Below, one piece after another: positions 34,997-43,930 of a stretch of 64,000 nt of DNA. Source of the stretch: G963677445 sp963678275 (GTDB lineage Bacteria > Bacteroidota > Ignavibacteria > Ignavibacteriales > Melioribacteraceae). Below the pieces are notes generated by a model that was given only the letters and a program-made list of their open reading frames with translations, did not search any database and was not told the DNA's origin. The stretch spans positions 6,324,001-6,388,000 of the forward strand of contig OY782765.1 of assembly GCA_963678275.1 (NCBI GenBank), in the 5' to 3' direction. Position numbers and translations under genes: made by a program. Each line of letters opens with the position of its first letter. Within the stretch, counting starts at the first letter, position 1.

Positions 34997-35662
34997 TTAT
35001 TTTTTCTTTTTTGCGAGAGAAACCCGGTTTTCATTACCATTATATACTCTTATGATATTATTCCTGTGGGTATAAATAACCAGCACAGCCAGCACAATCG
35101 CCAGTGGAAGTATAGTGCCGTAGCTGTTAATATCCGCGTGGAAAATATTTTCCCTTATCACCATTATCAGAGGAATGGAAACTGCCGCCGTTATGGAGCC
35201 AAGCGAAATGTATTTCGAGAGATAAACAACAATAACAAAAACTCCTATTGCCAAAAGCATATCCACTGTTATAAGGGTTATCAGAACTCCCAGACCTGTT
35301 GCGATTCCTTTACCGCCTTTAAAATCGGCAAATACTGTCCATATATGTCCCAGAACCGCCGCGAGACCGGCAATTATCTGAACAAGAGTAAAATCATCAA
35401 ACGGGGTGGCATTGGGAAAAGGGAAACTTCCAAGATATAACCTGGCAATTAAAATTACGGCAAGAGCGCCTTTAAGAGCATCGAGAAGAATCACCAGGAG
35501 GCCAAACTTCCATCCTATAACTCTGAATACATTTGTTCCGCCCGCGTTGCCGCTGCCATGTTTGCGTATATCTATACCCGCTACTTTACGGGTAACTAAA
35601 ATACTGGTTGGAATAGAGCCGACCAGATAGGATAATATCGTAATTACAATTAAATTAAGCAT
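34997..35662 (-). CDS. plsY: Glycerol-3-phosphate acyltransferase PlsY
   Basis: A 221-residue inner-membrane enzyme with about five helices that acylates glycerol 3-phosphate from acyl-phosphate. Family loops are LVGSIPTSILV, RKHGSGNAGGTNVFRV and VFADFKGGKGIATGLG. ATG 35662 (MLNLIVITIL) is the likely start; an earlier in-frame ATG would add 14 residues not usual in the family. Immediately followed by gpsA, which supplies its substrate. Confidence 0.94.
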   Translation of the reverse strand: MLNLIVITILSYLVGSIPTSILVTRKVAGIDIRKHGSGNAGGTNVFRVIGWKFGLLVILLDALKGALAVILIARLYLGSFPFPNATPFDDFTLVQIIAGLAAVLGHIWTVFADFKGGKGIATGLGVLITLITVDMLLAIGVFVIVVYLSKYISLGSITAAVSIPLIMVIRENIFHADINSYGTILPLAIVLAVLVIYTHRNNIIRVYNGNENRVSLAKKKK

Positions 35663-35736
35663 AATACCAATCGAAATTTTCTGCAAACATAAAAATTTTA
35701 TCAATTAATAACAATGAAAAAGTCAATCGAACTGCT

Positions 35737-36414
35737 TTAGCGCACAAGCATTTCAAACATATGAAAATCGGACTGAGAGGTTATTTTGAAATTCAGGGCA
35801 GAACCTTCAACTATTTTCACATTATAAGATGCGTTTTTAAGCAGCATCGATTCATCTGTTCCGGAAAAGTTTGTGCTTCCGGCTTTTTCCATTGCTCTTA
35901 ACAGATTTCCGTAGCGGGCAACCTGGGGAGTCTGGGCATAATAAACGGCATTTCTGTCGATATAACTTTCAACACTTTGCCCGGCCGCTTTAATAAGAGT
36001 ATCTTTTGCCTTGATCGCTACAACAACATTATCGAATTTTTCGGCGGAAATTAAAGCGTCGGTCAAAACCGAAGCGGGAAGCAGCGGACGCGCGGCGTCA
36101 TGAACAGCGATAATGTCATTTTCATCCGCTTTACTTTCAATCAGAGCGTTGTAAACAGAGTCCTGCCTTTCTTTTCCTCCCCGGCAGACAGATGTAATTT
36201 TAGAAAGGGAATAATTAGTCTTAATATTTTCGAGAAGAGTAAAATATTCCTCTTCAGCCGCGATTATAATTCTGTCGATAAGCGGACAGTTTTGAAAGAC
36301 TTCCAGAGTCCGGACAATTACTTCTTTGCCGGCTACCCTCACATATTGTTTAGGTGTTTTAAAGCCGGCCCTCAGGCCTTTGCCGCCCGAGGGTATAACA
36401 GCAATTCTTTCCAT
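35737..36414 (-). CDS. ispD: 2-C-methyl-D-erythritol 4-phosphate cytidylyltransferase
   Basis: A 225-residue enzyme of the non-mevalonate isoprenoid pathway, making CDP-methylerythritol. The CTP-binding loop is IPSGGKGLRAGFKTPKQY, with the usual AAG replaced by PSG. RGGKERQDSVYNAL and VHDAARPLLPASV are strongly diagnostic. It lies 1 nt after queA and about 70 nt before plsY on the same strand. Confidence 0.94.
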   Translation of the reverse strand: MERIAVIPSGGKGLRAGFKTPKQYVRVAGKEVIVRTLEVFQNCPLIDRIIIAAEEEYFTLLENIKTNYSLSKITSVCRGGKERQDSVYNALIESKADENDIIAVHDAARPLLPASVLTDALISAEKFDNVVVAIKAKDTLIKAAGQSVESYIDRNAVYYAQTPQVARYGNLLRAMEKAGSTNFSGTDESMLLKNASYNVKIVEGSALNFKITSQSDFHMFEMLVR

Positions 36415-36415
36415 T

Positions 36416-37453
36416 TTAAAGAATCAGCATGGCGTCGCCATAACTGAGGAACCTGTACTCATCTTTAAGGGCTTTTTTATAACTTTTAATAGCGAAATCG
36501 TAGCCGGCAAAACTTGCCGTGAGCATAAGAAGAGTCGATTCGGGCATATGAAAGTTTGTGATAAGTTTTTTTGTAATTTTAAATTCATAAGGAGGAAAGA
36601 TAAACTTATCGGTCCATCCGGAATTTGGTTTGGCCAGTCCTTCGGCAGTAACACTGCTTTCGAGCGCCCTGGTTGTGCTCGTACCTACAATCCAGACATT
36701 CTTTTTCTTCATAAGAGAATTATTTATGGTGTCGGCGGCCGTTTTTGTAATTTCAAAATATTCCGAATCCATTTTATGTTTTGTCAGGTCCTCAACCTCA
36801 ACCGGTCTGAAGGTGCCAAGTCCGATATGGAGTGTAATCGAGGCTATATTAATTCCCTTCTCCTTGATTTTCTGCAATAGCTCGGTTGTAAAATGCAAAC
36901 CGGCGGTAGGCGCCGCGACAGAGCCGTCTATAGAGGCGAATACAGTTTGATACTGTTCCTTATCTTCAGGTACAGTTTCTCTTTTAATGTAGGGGGGCAG
37001 GGGAGTCTGGCCAAGTTTTTCTATCGCGTTAAAGATATCGCCGGCGTCGCTGTTAAATCTTACCGTGCGGCCTCTTGAGGTAGTATTATCAATAACCTCG
37101 CACCAGAAATTTTCGTTAAAATATATACGGTTGCCAATCCTGACTTTACGCGCGGGATCAACTATTACATCCCAGATATTCTCATCCTTGTTCAGTTCCC
37201 TGAGTACAAAAACTTCAATCCTGGCATTTGTTCTTTCTTTATATCCAAACAATCTTGCCTGCATAACCTTGGTTTCGTTAACAACAAGGGTATCGCCTTT
37301 TTCCATGTAATCGACAATATCACTGAATTTTTTATGTTCAACAGATTCATCTTCACGGTTCAATACCATCATTCGTGAAGAATCGCGCGGAGTAACAGGA
37401 AATTTGGCAATAGCGGTTTTAGGCAGATTATATTTGAAATCAGACAGTTTCAT
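36416..37453 (-). CDS. queA: S-adenosylmethionine:tRNA ribosyltransferase-isomerase
   Basis: A 345-residue enzyme that moves the ribosyl part of SAM onto preQ1 in tRNA to form epoxyqueuosine. The N-terminal DFKYNLPKTAIAKFP, the central GSVAAPTAGLHFTTELL and the C-terminal KKLITNFHMPESTLLMLTASFAG are diagnostic. A GGAGCG sequence precedes the ATG by 3 nt. Adjacent to ispD with a 1-nt gap. Confidence 0.96.
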   Translation of the reverse strand: MKLSDFKYNLPKTAIAKFPVTPRDSSRMMVLNREDESVEHKKFSDIVDYMEKGDTLVVNETKVMQARLFGYKERTNARIEVFVLRELNKDENIWDVIVDPARKVRIGNRIYFNENFWCEVIDNTTSRGRTVRFNSDAGDIFNAIEKLGQTPLPPYIKRETVPEDKEQYQTVFASIDGSVAAPTAGLHFTTELLQKIKEKGINIASITLHIGLGTFRPVEVEDLTKHKMDSEYFEITKTAADTINNSLMKKKNVWIVGTSTTRALESSVTAEGLAKPNSGWTDKFIFPPYEFKITKKLITNFHMPESTLLMLTASFAGYDFAIKSYKKALKDEYRFLSYGDAMLIL

Positions 37454-37485
37454 TTACGCTCCTATCCAATCAATTCAACATCGTG

Positions 37486-37527
37486 ACAAAAAATTCCGGG
37501 GCGGCCCGCATAAAACGGGCTCCCCAG
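37486..37527 (-). terminator. Rho-independent terminator of ppdK
   Basis: Read on the - strand, GGGGAGCCCG pairs with CGGGCCGCCCC around TTTTATG. The stem is followed by GGAATTTTTTG. It lies about 40 nt after the ppdK stop codon and before queA. Confidence 0.8.
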
Positions 37528-37562
37528 ATTAAGTAAATACACTTTTGATAATAATAGTTTCA

Positions 37563-40289
37563 TTATTTATTATCTTTTATGGCAGCTCTTGCCGCGGCAA
37601 GTCTCGCGATCGGCACACGAAAAGGTGAGCAGCTTACGTAGTTCAGGCCTGTTCTGTGACAGAATTCAACTGATTTGGGTTCACCGCCATGTTCGCCGCA
37701 AATACCCACTTTCAGGTTCGCGTTAACCGAACGTCCTTTTTGTGTACCCATTTCAACAAGCTGACCAACGCCATTAACATCGATGCTCTGGAAAGGATCG
37801 ACCGGGAGAATTTCTCTATCCACATAGAGTGGAAGGAATTTACCGGCGTCATCTCTTGAGAGACCAAATGTAGTCTGGGTAAGGTCATTTGTTCCGAAAC
37901 TGAAAAATTCGGCAACTTCGGCTATTTCATTGGCGGTCAAAGCGGCTCTTGGCAGCTCAATCATTGTTCCGACAAGATAATTAACTTTGCGTCCTTTTTC
38001 GGCGAATACTTCTTCAGCGACACGTCTGACAATTTCTTCCTGAAGTTTAAGCTCTTTTACATGACCTACAAGAGGAATCATGATTTCAGGTTTAACATCA
38101 ATGCCTTTGGCGGCTACGTCACAAGCGGCTTCAAAAATAGCGCGAGCCTGCATTTCGGTAATTTCAGGATAGCTGATGCCGAGGCGGCAGCCGCGGAATC
38201 CGAGCATCGGGTTAAACTCGGCCATTGATTCCATTTTTTCCTGAACTTTTTTAACATCTATACCGAGCGCTTCGGCAACTTCCTGCTGTTCTTTTTCTTC
38301 ATGAGGCAGGAATTCATGCAGCGGCGGATCGAGTGTCCTAACGGTTACCGGGCGTTCACCCATAACTTCGAAAATGCCGGCGAAGTCTTCTCTCTGAAGA
38401 GGAAGCAGTTTCGTGAGGGCTTTTTTCCTTTTATCTTCGGTATCTGAAAGGATCATTTCACGGACGGCAAGAATTCTGTCGCCGCCGAAGAACATATGTT
38501 CTGTGCGGCAGAGTCCGATACCTTCGGCGCCGAAAGCGATAGCGTTGGCTGACTGGTCGGGCTGATCGGCGTTTGTTCTCACACCAAGTTTCCTTACTTC
38601 GTCGGCCCATGTCATAAGATCGTTGTAGGTCTGGAATACTTCTGAATCTTCAGCTTTTGTTTCTTTTGTCAGAAGCACCTGAAGAACTTCACTCGGTTTA
38701 GTCTGGATTTCACCAACAATAACTTCACCTGTTGTTCCATCAAGTGAAATGTAGTCGCCTTCTTTCACAACTATGTCCATACCATCGACTCTCATTTCAC
38801 CTGAGCGGTAGTTGATGTTCAGTTTATCGCAGCCGGCGACACAAACTTTACCCATCTGACGAGCTACAAGCGCGGCGTGAGAAGTCATTCCGCCTCTCGC
38901 GGTCAGGATACCTTCCGAAGCGTTCATACCTTTAATATCTTCCGGAGATGTTTCAATTCTTACGAGGATAACTTTGTCACCCTTCGCGGCCATATCGGCT
39001 GCGTCAGTGGCGGTAAAAGCAACTTTACCACAAGCCGCGCCGGGTCCCGCGTTCAGTCCTTTTGCCATCAGGCGGTTATTATTAACAGCGGCCTGCTTTT
39101 CTTTAACATCGAATATGGGACGGAGAAGCTGGTTAAGCTGTTCCGGTTCGATGCGCATAAGAGCTTCTTCTTTAGGAATAAGGCCTTCCCTTACCATATC
39201 GACAGCGATTTTAATTGCCGCGAATCCGGTCCTTTTACCTACACGACACTGGAGCATCCAGAGTTTACCCTGCTGAATGGTAAACTCAACATCCATCATA
39301 TCTTTATAATGAGATTCAAGAGTATCGCGGATATCGATAAGCTGGTCATAAAGAACTTTGTTATCTTCTTCGAGATGTGAGATCGGATTGGGTGTGCGGA
39401 TACCGGCAACCACATCCTCGCCCTGGGCGTTGAAAAGATATTCGCCATAAAATATATTTTCACCTGAAGCGGCGTCACGTGTAAATGCCACACCGGTGCC
39501 TGAGTCGTAACCCATATTACCGAATACCATTGACTGGATATTCACTGCTGTTCCCCATTCGGCGGGAATGTTATTCAGTTTTCTGTAAATATTTGCTCTT
39601 TCGTTATTCCATGAGCCGAATACAGCGCCGATAGCTCCCCAGAGCTGTTCCCACGGATCTTCAGGGAAATCGATTCCCTTTTTCGCTTTAATGGCGCTTT
39701 TGAATTCACTTACCAGCTCTTTAAGATGCTGCGCGGTAAGATCGAGGTCTTTTTCAATATTGTTTTCTTTTTTCTTATTGTCCAGAATTTCTTCGAAAGG
39801 ATCGATATCATGTTTCGATTCCGGCTGAAGTCCCAGCACAACATCACCATACATAGCAACAAATCTTCTGTAGGAATCATAAGCAAAACGTTCATTGCCG
39901 GTTTTTTTGATAAGAGCTTCAACGGTTTTGTCATTCAGGCCAAGGTTCAGGATAGTATCCATCATTCCCGGCATGGAAGCTCTGGCGCCGCTGCGTACAG
40001 AAAGAAGAAGCGGATTTTCATTATCACCGAATTTCGCGTCCATCGCTGTTTCAACTTTTTTCAAAGCAGTTTCAACTTCAGCTTTTAAAGCTTCAGGATA
40101 TGTTTTGTCGTTGTTATAAAAATAGGTGCAAACTTCGGTTGTGATAGTAAAACCGGCAGGCACGGGCAGACCGATATTAACCATCTCGGCAAGGTTTGCT
40201 CCTTTACCGCCAAGCAGGTTTTTCATATCAGCTTTACCTTCAGCCTCTTTGCCTCCAAAATAATATACATATTTTGGTTCATTTGCCAT
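37563..40289 (-). CDS. ppdK: Pyruvate, phosphate dikinase
   Basis: A 908-residue enzyme interconverting pyruvate + ATP + Pi and phosphoenolpyruvate + AMP + PPi. The ATP-grasp N-terminal domain opens FGGKEAEGKADMKNLLGGKGANLAEM. The phosphohistidine domain has ARGGMTSHAALVARQMGK (His471). The C-terminal PEP/pyruvate TIM barrel has GFRGCRLGI and the catalytic VGICGEHGGEP. ATG 40289 is chosen because GGAGG lies 8 nt upstream; an in-frame ATG five codons earlier overlaps that ribosome binding site. With korAB and kgd it supports flexible carbon flow around pyruvate and the TCA cycle. Followed by a terminator. Confidence 0.97.
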   Translation of the reverse strand: MANEPKYVYYFGGKEAEGKADMKNLLGGKGANLAEMVNIGLPVPAGFTITTEVCTYFYNNDKTYPEALKAEVETALKKVETAMDAKFGDNENPLLLSVRSGARASMPGMMDTILNLGLNDKTVEALIKKTGNERFAYDSYRRFVAMYGDVVLGLQPESKHDIDPFEEILDNKKKENNIEKDLDLTAQHLKELVSEFKSAIKAKKGIDFPEDPWEQLWGAIGAVFGSWNNERANIYRKLNNIPAEWGTAVNIQSMVFGNMGYDSGTGVAFTRDAASGENIFYGEYLFNAQGEDVVAGIRTPNPISHLEEDNKVLYDQLIDIRDTLESHYKDMMDVEFTIQQGKLWMLQCRVGKRTGFAAIKIAVDMVREGLIPKEEALMRIEPEQLNQLLRPIFDVKEKQAAVNNNRLMAKGLNAGPGAACGKVAFTATDAADMAAKGDKVILVRIETSPEDIKGMNASEGILTARGGMTSHAALVARQMGKVCVAGCDKLNINYRSGEMRVDGMDIVVKEGDYISLDGTTGEVIVGEIQTKPSEVLQVLLTKETKAEDSEVFQTYNDLMTWADEVRKLGVRTNADQPDQSANAIAFGAEGIGLCRTEHMFFGGDRILAVREMILSDTEDKRKKALTKLLPLQREDFAGIFEVMGERPVTVRTLDPPLHEFLPHEEKEQQEVAEALGIDVKKVQEKMESMAEFNPMLGFRGCRLGISYPEITEMQARAIFEAACDVAAKGIDVKPEIMIPLVGHVKELKLQEEIVRRVAEEVFAEKGRKVNYLVGTMIELPRAALTANEIAEVAEFFSFGTNDLTQTTFGLSRDDAGKFLPLYVDREILPVDPFQSIDVNGVGQLVEMGTQKGRSVNANLKVGICGEHGGEPKSVEFCHRTGLNYVSCSPFRVPIARLAAARAAIKDNK

Positions 40290-40317
40290 GGTGTTAACCT
40301 CCATAGTTTTTTTTGAT

Positions 40318-41364
40318 TTAATGAAAAATATTCATAATTCTTTCTTCAAACTTTTTTTCCTGTTCAATCTTGATTCCGATTTTCAGGTAATATATATCAA
40401 TATCATCCAGTTCTTTAGTGAAATTTGTAAGTTTAACCGCGTCCTTCTGTGTAGTAAGAACAGAATAAGCGTTACTATCGTAAAAAGCTTTTCTTATTTT
40501 CTGTACTTCCTTGTTGTCGTAATCCTTATGATCGGTAAAGAGGAGCTTATTGCTGAAATCGATTCCGTTTTTCTCAAGCACGCGCAAAAAGGAATAGGGG
40601 CGCGCTATGCCGCTTACGATCAGACTTTTTTGTCCGCGGAATTCATCGAGCGAATAATATTTATGGTCCTTAAGATCAAATATGCCGTCAACTTCATAAT
40701 GACTGTAGAATATTTCACTATCTCTGAAATGTTTTTTCAGATTTTGCGGAATTTCTTTTTTCTCCGAAAATTTACGGTTGATAACAACAATATCGGCTCT
40801 GTTTATTGAGCTGAAGGGTTCTCTTAAATGTCCGGTAGGAAGCAGATTTTGCTCCAGTTTTCCTGTTTTTCCGAGGAAACGCTGATCAAAAAGCAGAATA
40901 TCAAGATCGCGGCTTATCCACCTGTGTTGAAACGCGTCATCAAGAACAATTGCGTCAAGCTGTTCATCATTAAGCAGGTTTTTTGCGCCGGTCACTCTTT
41001 TTTCGCAGACAGCCGCAGGCACCAGGCATTCATCGGCGGCAAGAAATATTTCATCCCCGCAAATATTAACCTTAACCTCAGGTCCGTTATAACCCGAAAC
41101 CTTCAGATATCCTTTCGAATCCCTGCCATATCCCCGGCTTAATATTCCCGGTTTAAGGTCATTTTTCTTCAGAAGGTTTGTTACATAAATAACAGTAGGT
41201 GTTTTGCCTGAGCCGCCGACAGTGATATTTCCGATAGAAATTATTTTCGCGGAACTCTTTGAAGATTTAAAATAACCTTTATCAAAGAGCCGGTTCCTGA
41301 TAATGATCACCACCCGGTATAAAACCGAAAATGGCCATAGTAATATTTTAAGAAGGTTGATCAA
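40318..41364 (-). CDS. lpxK: Tetraacyldisaccharide 4'-kinase
   Basis: A 348-residue membrane-associated kinase that phosphorylates the lipid A disaccharide precursor at the 4' position. The P-loop is SIGNITVGGSGKTPTVI, followed by KPGILSRGYGR and LDDAFQHRWISRDLDILLFD, all typical LpxK motifs. It starts with TTG at 41364 and overlaps the stop codon of the preceding gene by 4 nt (TTGA). lpxB lies two genes upstream. Confidence 0.94.
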   Translation of the reverse strand: MINLLKILLWPFSVLYRVVIIIRNRLFDKGYFKSSKSSAKIISIGNITVGGSGKTPTVIYVTNLLKKNDLKPGILSRGYGRDSKGYLKVSGYNGPEVKVNICGDEIFLAADECLVPAAVCEKRVTGAKNLLNDEQLDAIVLDDAFQHRWISRDLDILLFDQRFLGKTGKLEQNLLPTGHLREPFSSINRADIVVINRKFSEKKEIPQNLKKHFRDSEIFYSHYEVDGIFDLKDHKYYSLDEFRGQKSLIVSGIARPYSFLRVLEKNGIDFSNKLLFTDHKDYDNKEVQKIRKAFYDSNAYSVLTTQKDAVKLTNFTKELDDIDIYYLKIGIKIEQEKKFEERIMNIFH

Positions 41365-42011
41365 AATTTTTCCGCTTCTTCCTGAATCCTGTTAAGTTCA
41401 TCTTCACAATAATTAATTATTTCCGAAGTCTTTTCATATTCAGCATCCCCGGGTATAAAAATTGCGTCGGAAAAAACAATTTTTACTTTGCTGAAAGGTT
41501 TGGGAATTTCGAATCTGTCCCAGCTTTTCAGCTTAATACTGCCGGAATAACCAATGCCGGCCAGAAAAAGTGGAATAGCTGACTTTTTAGCAACTACAAC
41601 CGCGCCGGCTTTTAGTTCCCGCGGCGGGCCTGTCGGACCGTCCGGTGTAATCGCTACTGATCTTCCTGAACCGGCCATTTCGAGCATAAGCTGCAAAGCG
41701 TCTTTGCCACCTTTATGACTGGAGCCTCTGGAAAGTTGATATTTCCAGAAATTCAGCACAGCGGCAAGAATATCTCCATCTTTGCTGGAACTTACCAGGC
41801 CCGCAAAATTGCTTTTCCTGAAAATATACCATCCAAAGAGCATAACTCCGTGCCAGAAGGCGGCTACAATATTTTGTCCGCTATTCAATTTTCTAAAGAC
41901 ATTTTCTCCATTAACTATTTCAACAGTTACGGTTTTACATAAAATGGTCACCACATAAGGGAGCAGCAGATTACCTGTGGTGTGTAATATTCTCTTCTTA
42001 ATCCTTTTCAA
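41361..42011 (-). CDS. DUF374 (lysophospholipid acyltransferase-like) protein
   Basis: About 216 residues matching the DUF374 family, related to LPLAT acyltransferases. VAAFWHGVMLFGWYIF supplies a possible catalytic His (WHG), and AITPDGPTGPPRELKAGAVVVAKKSAIPL is the conserved family block. In related organisms it sits with lipid A or waaA genes, and a late acyl transfer in lipid A assembly is a reasonable inference here between lpxK and lpxB. The start is uncertain: TTG 42011 overlaps lpxB by 14 nt. The open frame continues upstream within lpxB, but that part lacks family similarity. Confidence 0.82.
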   Translation of the reverse strand: MKRIKKRILHTTGNLLLPYVVTILCKTVTVEIVNGENVFRKLNSGQNIVAAFWHGVMLFGWYIFRKSNFAGLVSSSKDGDILAAVLNFWKYQLSRGSSHKGGKDALQLMLEMAGSGRSVAITPDGPTGPPRELKAGAVVVAKKSAIPLFLAGIGYSGSIKLKSWDRFEIPKPFSKVKIVFSDAIFIPGDAEYEKTSEIINYCEDELNRIQEEAEKF

Positions 42012-43155
42012 TTTCTTCCATAATAATTCCGGCGGCTCTTTCGGAAGCCCCGGGATCGCCAAGCAGCTCCCTGATGTTACCAAGCTGTTCTTTTAAATTA
42101 TTATATTTATTCTCATCTGTCAGATATTTTTCTGCGCGCGCGACAATGGTTTCCGGATTGACCTCATCCTGAATCAGTTCTTCAACAACTGTCCTGCCGA
42201 GCAAAAGATTAGCCATAGCTATATTTTTTACCTGTATCAGCATTTTCCCTATCCTGTATGTCAGACCGCTGGTTTTATAAACAACCAGGAAAGGAAGCGC
42301 GAAATAGCCGGCTTCAAGGGTTGATGTTCCCGATTTAATTATGCCGAAATAAGAATGCCTGAGGAAATCATAAGTGTTTGAATTTACAATTTTATAACTG
42401 ATTTCCCCGGAATATTTTTCCAGAACAGATTTTTCTATGTTCTTCGCGCAGGCTACTATTATTTCCAGGTCATGCTTTTCGGAAATGACTGCGGCAGCTT
42501 TAATTACCGGCGGAAATATTCGCTCAATTTCCTGTTTTCTGCTTCCGGGCATTATCAGAAGTTTTTTCCTTCCGGGTGTAAGTTTGAATTTTTCATCAAG
42601 CTCTTTTGCCGAAAGAAATTTATAACCGCTCAATCTGTCTGCAAGCGGATGGCCGACAAACTCGGCATTCACACCATTTTCTTTATAAATTTTTTCCTCG
42701 AACGGAAATACAACAAGTATCTTATCGACAAGTTTTCTGATTTTTTTAATCCGGCTTTTATGCCATGCCCAGACCTGGGGAGAAATATAATAAATTATTT
42801 TAACTCCCATTCCTTTCGCGAACTTTGCTAAATTCAGGTTAAAACCGGGGTAATCGATCAGAATTATTGTTTTAATTCTTTTTTCGGCAATCACATCCAA
42901 CAATTTTTTTCTTACCCGCCGGATATAAGGTAAATGCCTGATAATTTCGGTAAAACCAAGAAATGCCATATCCCTGATATGGAATACAGGGTCAACTCCC
43001 GCTTCTGTCATATTATCTCCGGCAATCCCGAATAGTTTGATATAGGGGGATTTTTTCCTCAGAGCTTCAGCCAGCGCGGCGCCATGAAGATCACCTGAGG
43101 CTTCCCCGGCAATAATCATTACATTAATGTCCGCTATAATTGGTTTTACATCCAT
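41998..43155 (-). CDS. lpxB: Lipid-A-disaccharide synthase
   Basis: A 385-residue GT19 glycosyltransferase joining UDP-2,3-diacylglucosamine and lipid X. The opening VMIIAGEASGDLHGAALAEAL, the block IDYPGFNLNLAKFAKGMGVKIIYYISPQVWAW, and MPGSRKQEIERIFP with SGTSTLEAGYFALPFLVVYKTS are diagnostic. ATG 43155 is preferred to a TTG three codons earlier. It forms a lipid A cluster with the DUF374 gene and lpxK. Confidence 0.95.
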   Translation of the reverse strand: MDVKPIIADINVMIIAGEASGDLHGAALAEALRKKSPYIKLFGIAGDNMTEAGVDPVFHIRDMAFLGFTEIIRHLPYIRRVRKKLLDVIAEKRIKTIILIDYPGFNLNLAKFAKGMGVKIIYYISPQVWAWHKSRIKKIRKLVDKILVVFPFEEKIYKENGVNAEFVGHPLADRLSGYKFLSAKELDEKFKLTPGRKKLLIMPGSRKQEIERIFPPVIKAAAVISEKHDLEIIVACAKNIEKSVLEKYSGEISYKIVNSNTYDFLRHSYFGIIKSGTSTLEAGYFALPFLVVYKTSGLTYRIGKMLIQVKNIAMANLLLGRTVVEELIQDEVNPETIVARAEKYLTDENKYNNLKEQLGNIRELLGDPGASERAAGIIMEEIEKD

Positions 43156-43200
43156 ATTTATCAATTAGCGCATCTTAAATAATCTGAAAAATATATTTAA

Positions 43201-43926
43201 TTATCCTCTCATGTAAACAGCTTTTCTTTTCAACTGGGCCTGGTGGCGTTTCTTTATTCTTTTTTTGTCTCCAAGTCTTACCAGGTGATTTACAATATCC
43301 CTGAAATTATTAAAGGGGAAATAGGATATTCTGTTTTTTTCGCAAAATTTCAGCAGGGAATCTTTCGCGAAAATATAATCGCAATATTGCGCGGCGCAGG
43401 TATCTGAATAACCATCGCCTATATAAATTGTTATTTCGTCATCTCCGCTGCCTGTAATTATATGATTCCTTTTACAGTTCGCGCATTGAGTGCATTCGGA
43501 ATCGCGCCAGGGAAATGATGGAATCAGCTCATTCTCAGGGCCGAACGTGAGTTTGTTTGAAAAGAAGGGGATATCGCTGAACCCGTATCTTTTCAATATA
43601 CGGGAAATATAATAATCCAGGCCATCACTTAATATGGTCATTTTGTAACCATTTTTGCTGCAATGTTCCGCAAACCGGGGGAAATATTCATCAATCTCAA
43701 TTTCGGTAAGGAACTGATCAAATTTTTCCCTGTTAAGGTTTTTTACCGTTGAGCATAAACGCTGCCATGTTTCAACCGACCCGATTTTATTATCGATCCA
43801 TTCATTGATAATTTCCTGCGATTTTCTCTTATCACCGAAACGCAAAAACATAGCTTCTCCGACATCTGTCGTGGTAACAGTGCCGTCAAAATCTATAAAG
43901 ATGTTAAATTTTTTATTATTTATCAT
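43201..43926 (-). CDS. HAD-family phosphatase, MtnX-like
   Basis: A 241-residue haloacid dehalogenase hydrolase of the HAD-IB/MtnX-like type. The catalytic aspartates Asp12 and Asp14 lie in IFIDFDGTVTTTD, motif II is in MTILSDGLDYYI, and motif IV is YIGDGYSDTCAAQYCDYIFAK. A cysteine cluster CTQCANCKR (about residues 143-151) may bind a metal. MtnX dephosphorylates a methionine-salvage intermediate, but no other salvage genes are present, so the substrate is open. It follows smc by 4 nt. Confidence 0.82.
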   Translation of the reverse strand: MINNKKFNIFIDFDGTVTTTDVGEAMFLRFGDKRKSQEIINEWIDNKIGSVETWQRLCSTVKNLNREKFDQFLTEIEIDEYFPRFAEHCSKNGYKMTILSDGLDYYISRILKRYGFSDIPFFSNKLTFGPENELIPSFPWRDSECTQCANCKRNHIITGSGDDEITIYIGDGYSDTCAAQYCDYIFAKDSLLKFCEKNRISYFPFNNFRDIVNHLVRLGDKKRIKKRHQAQLKRKAVYMRG

Positions 43927-43930
43927 CAGT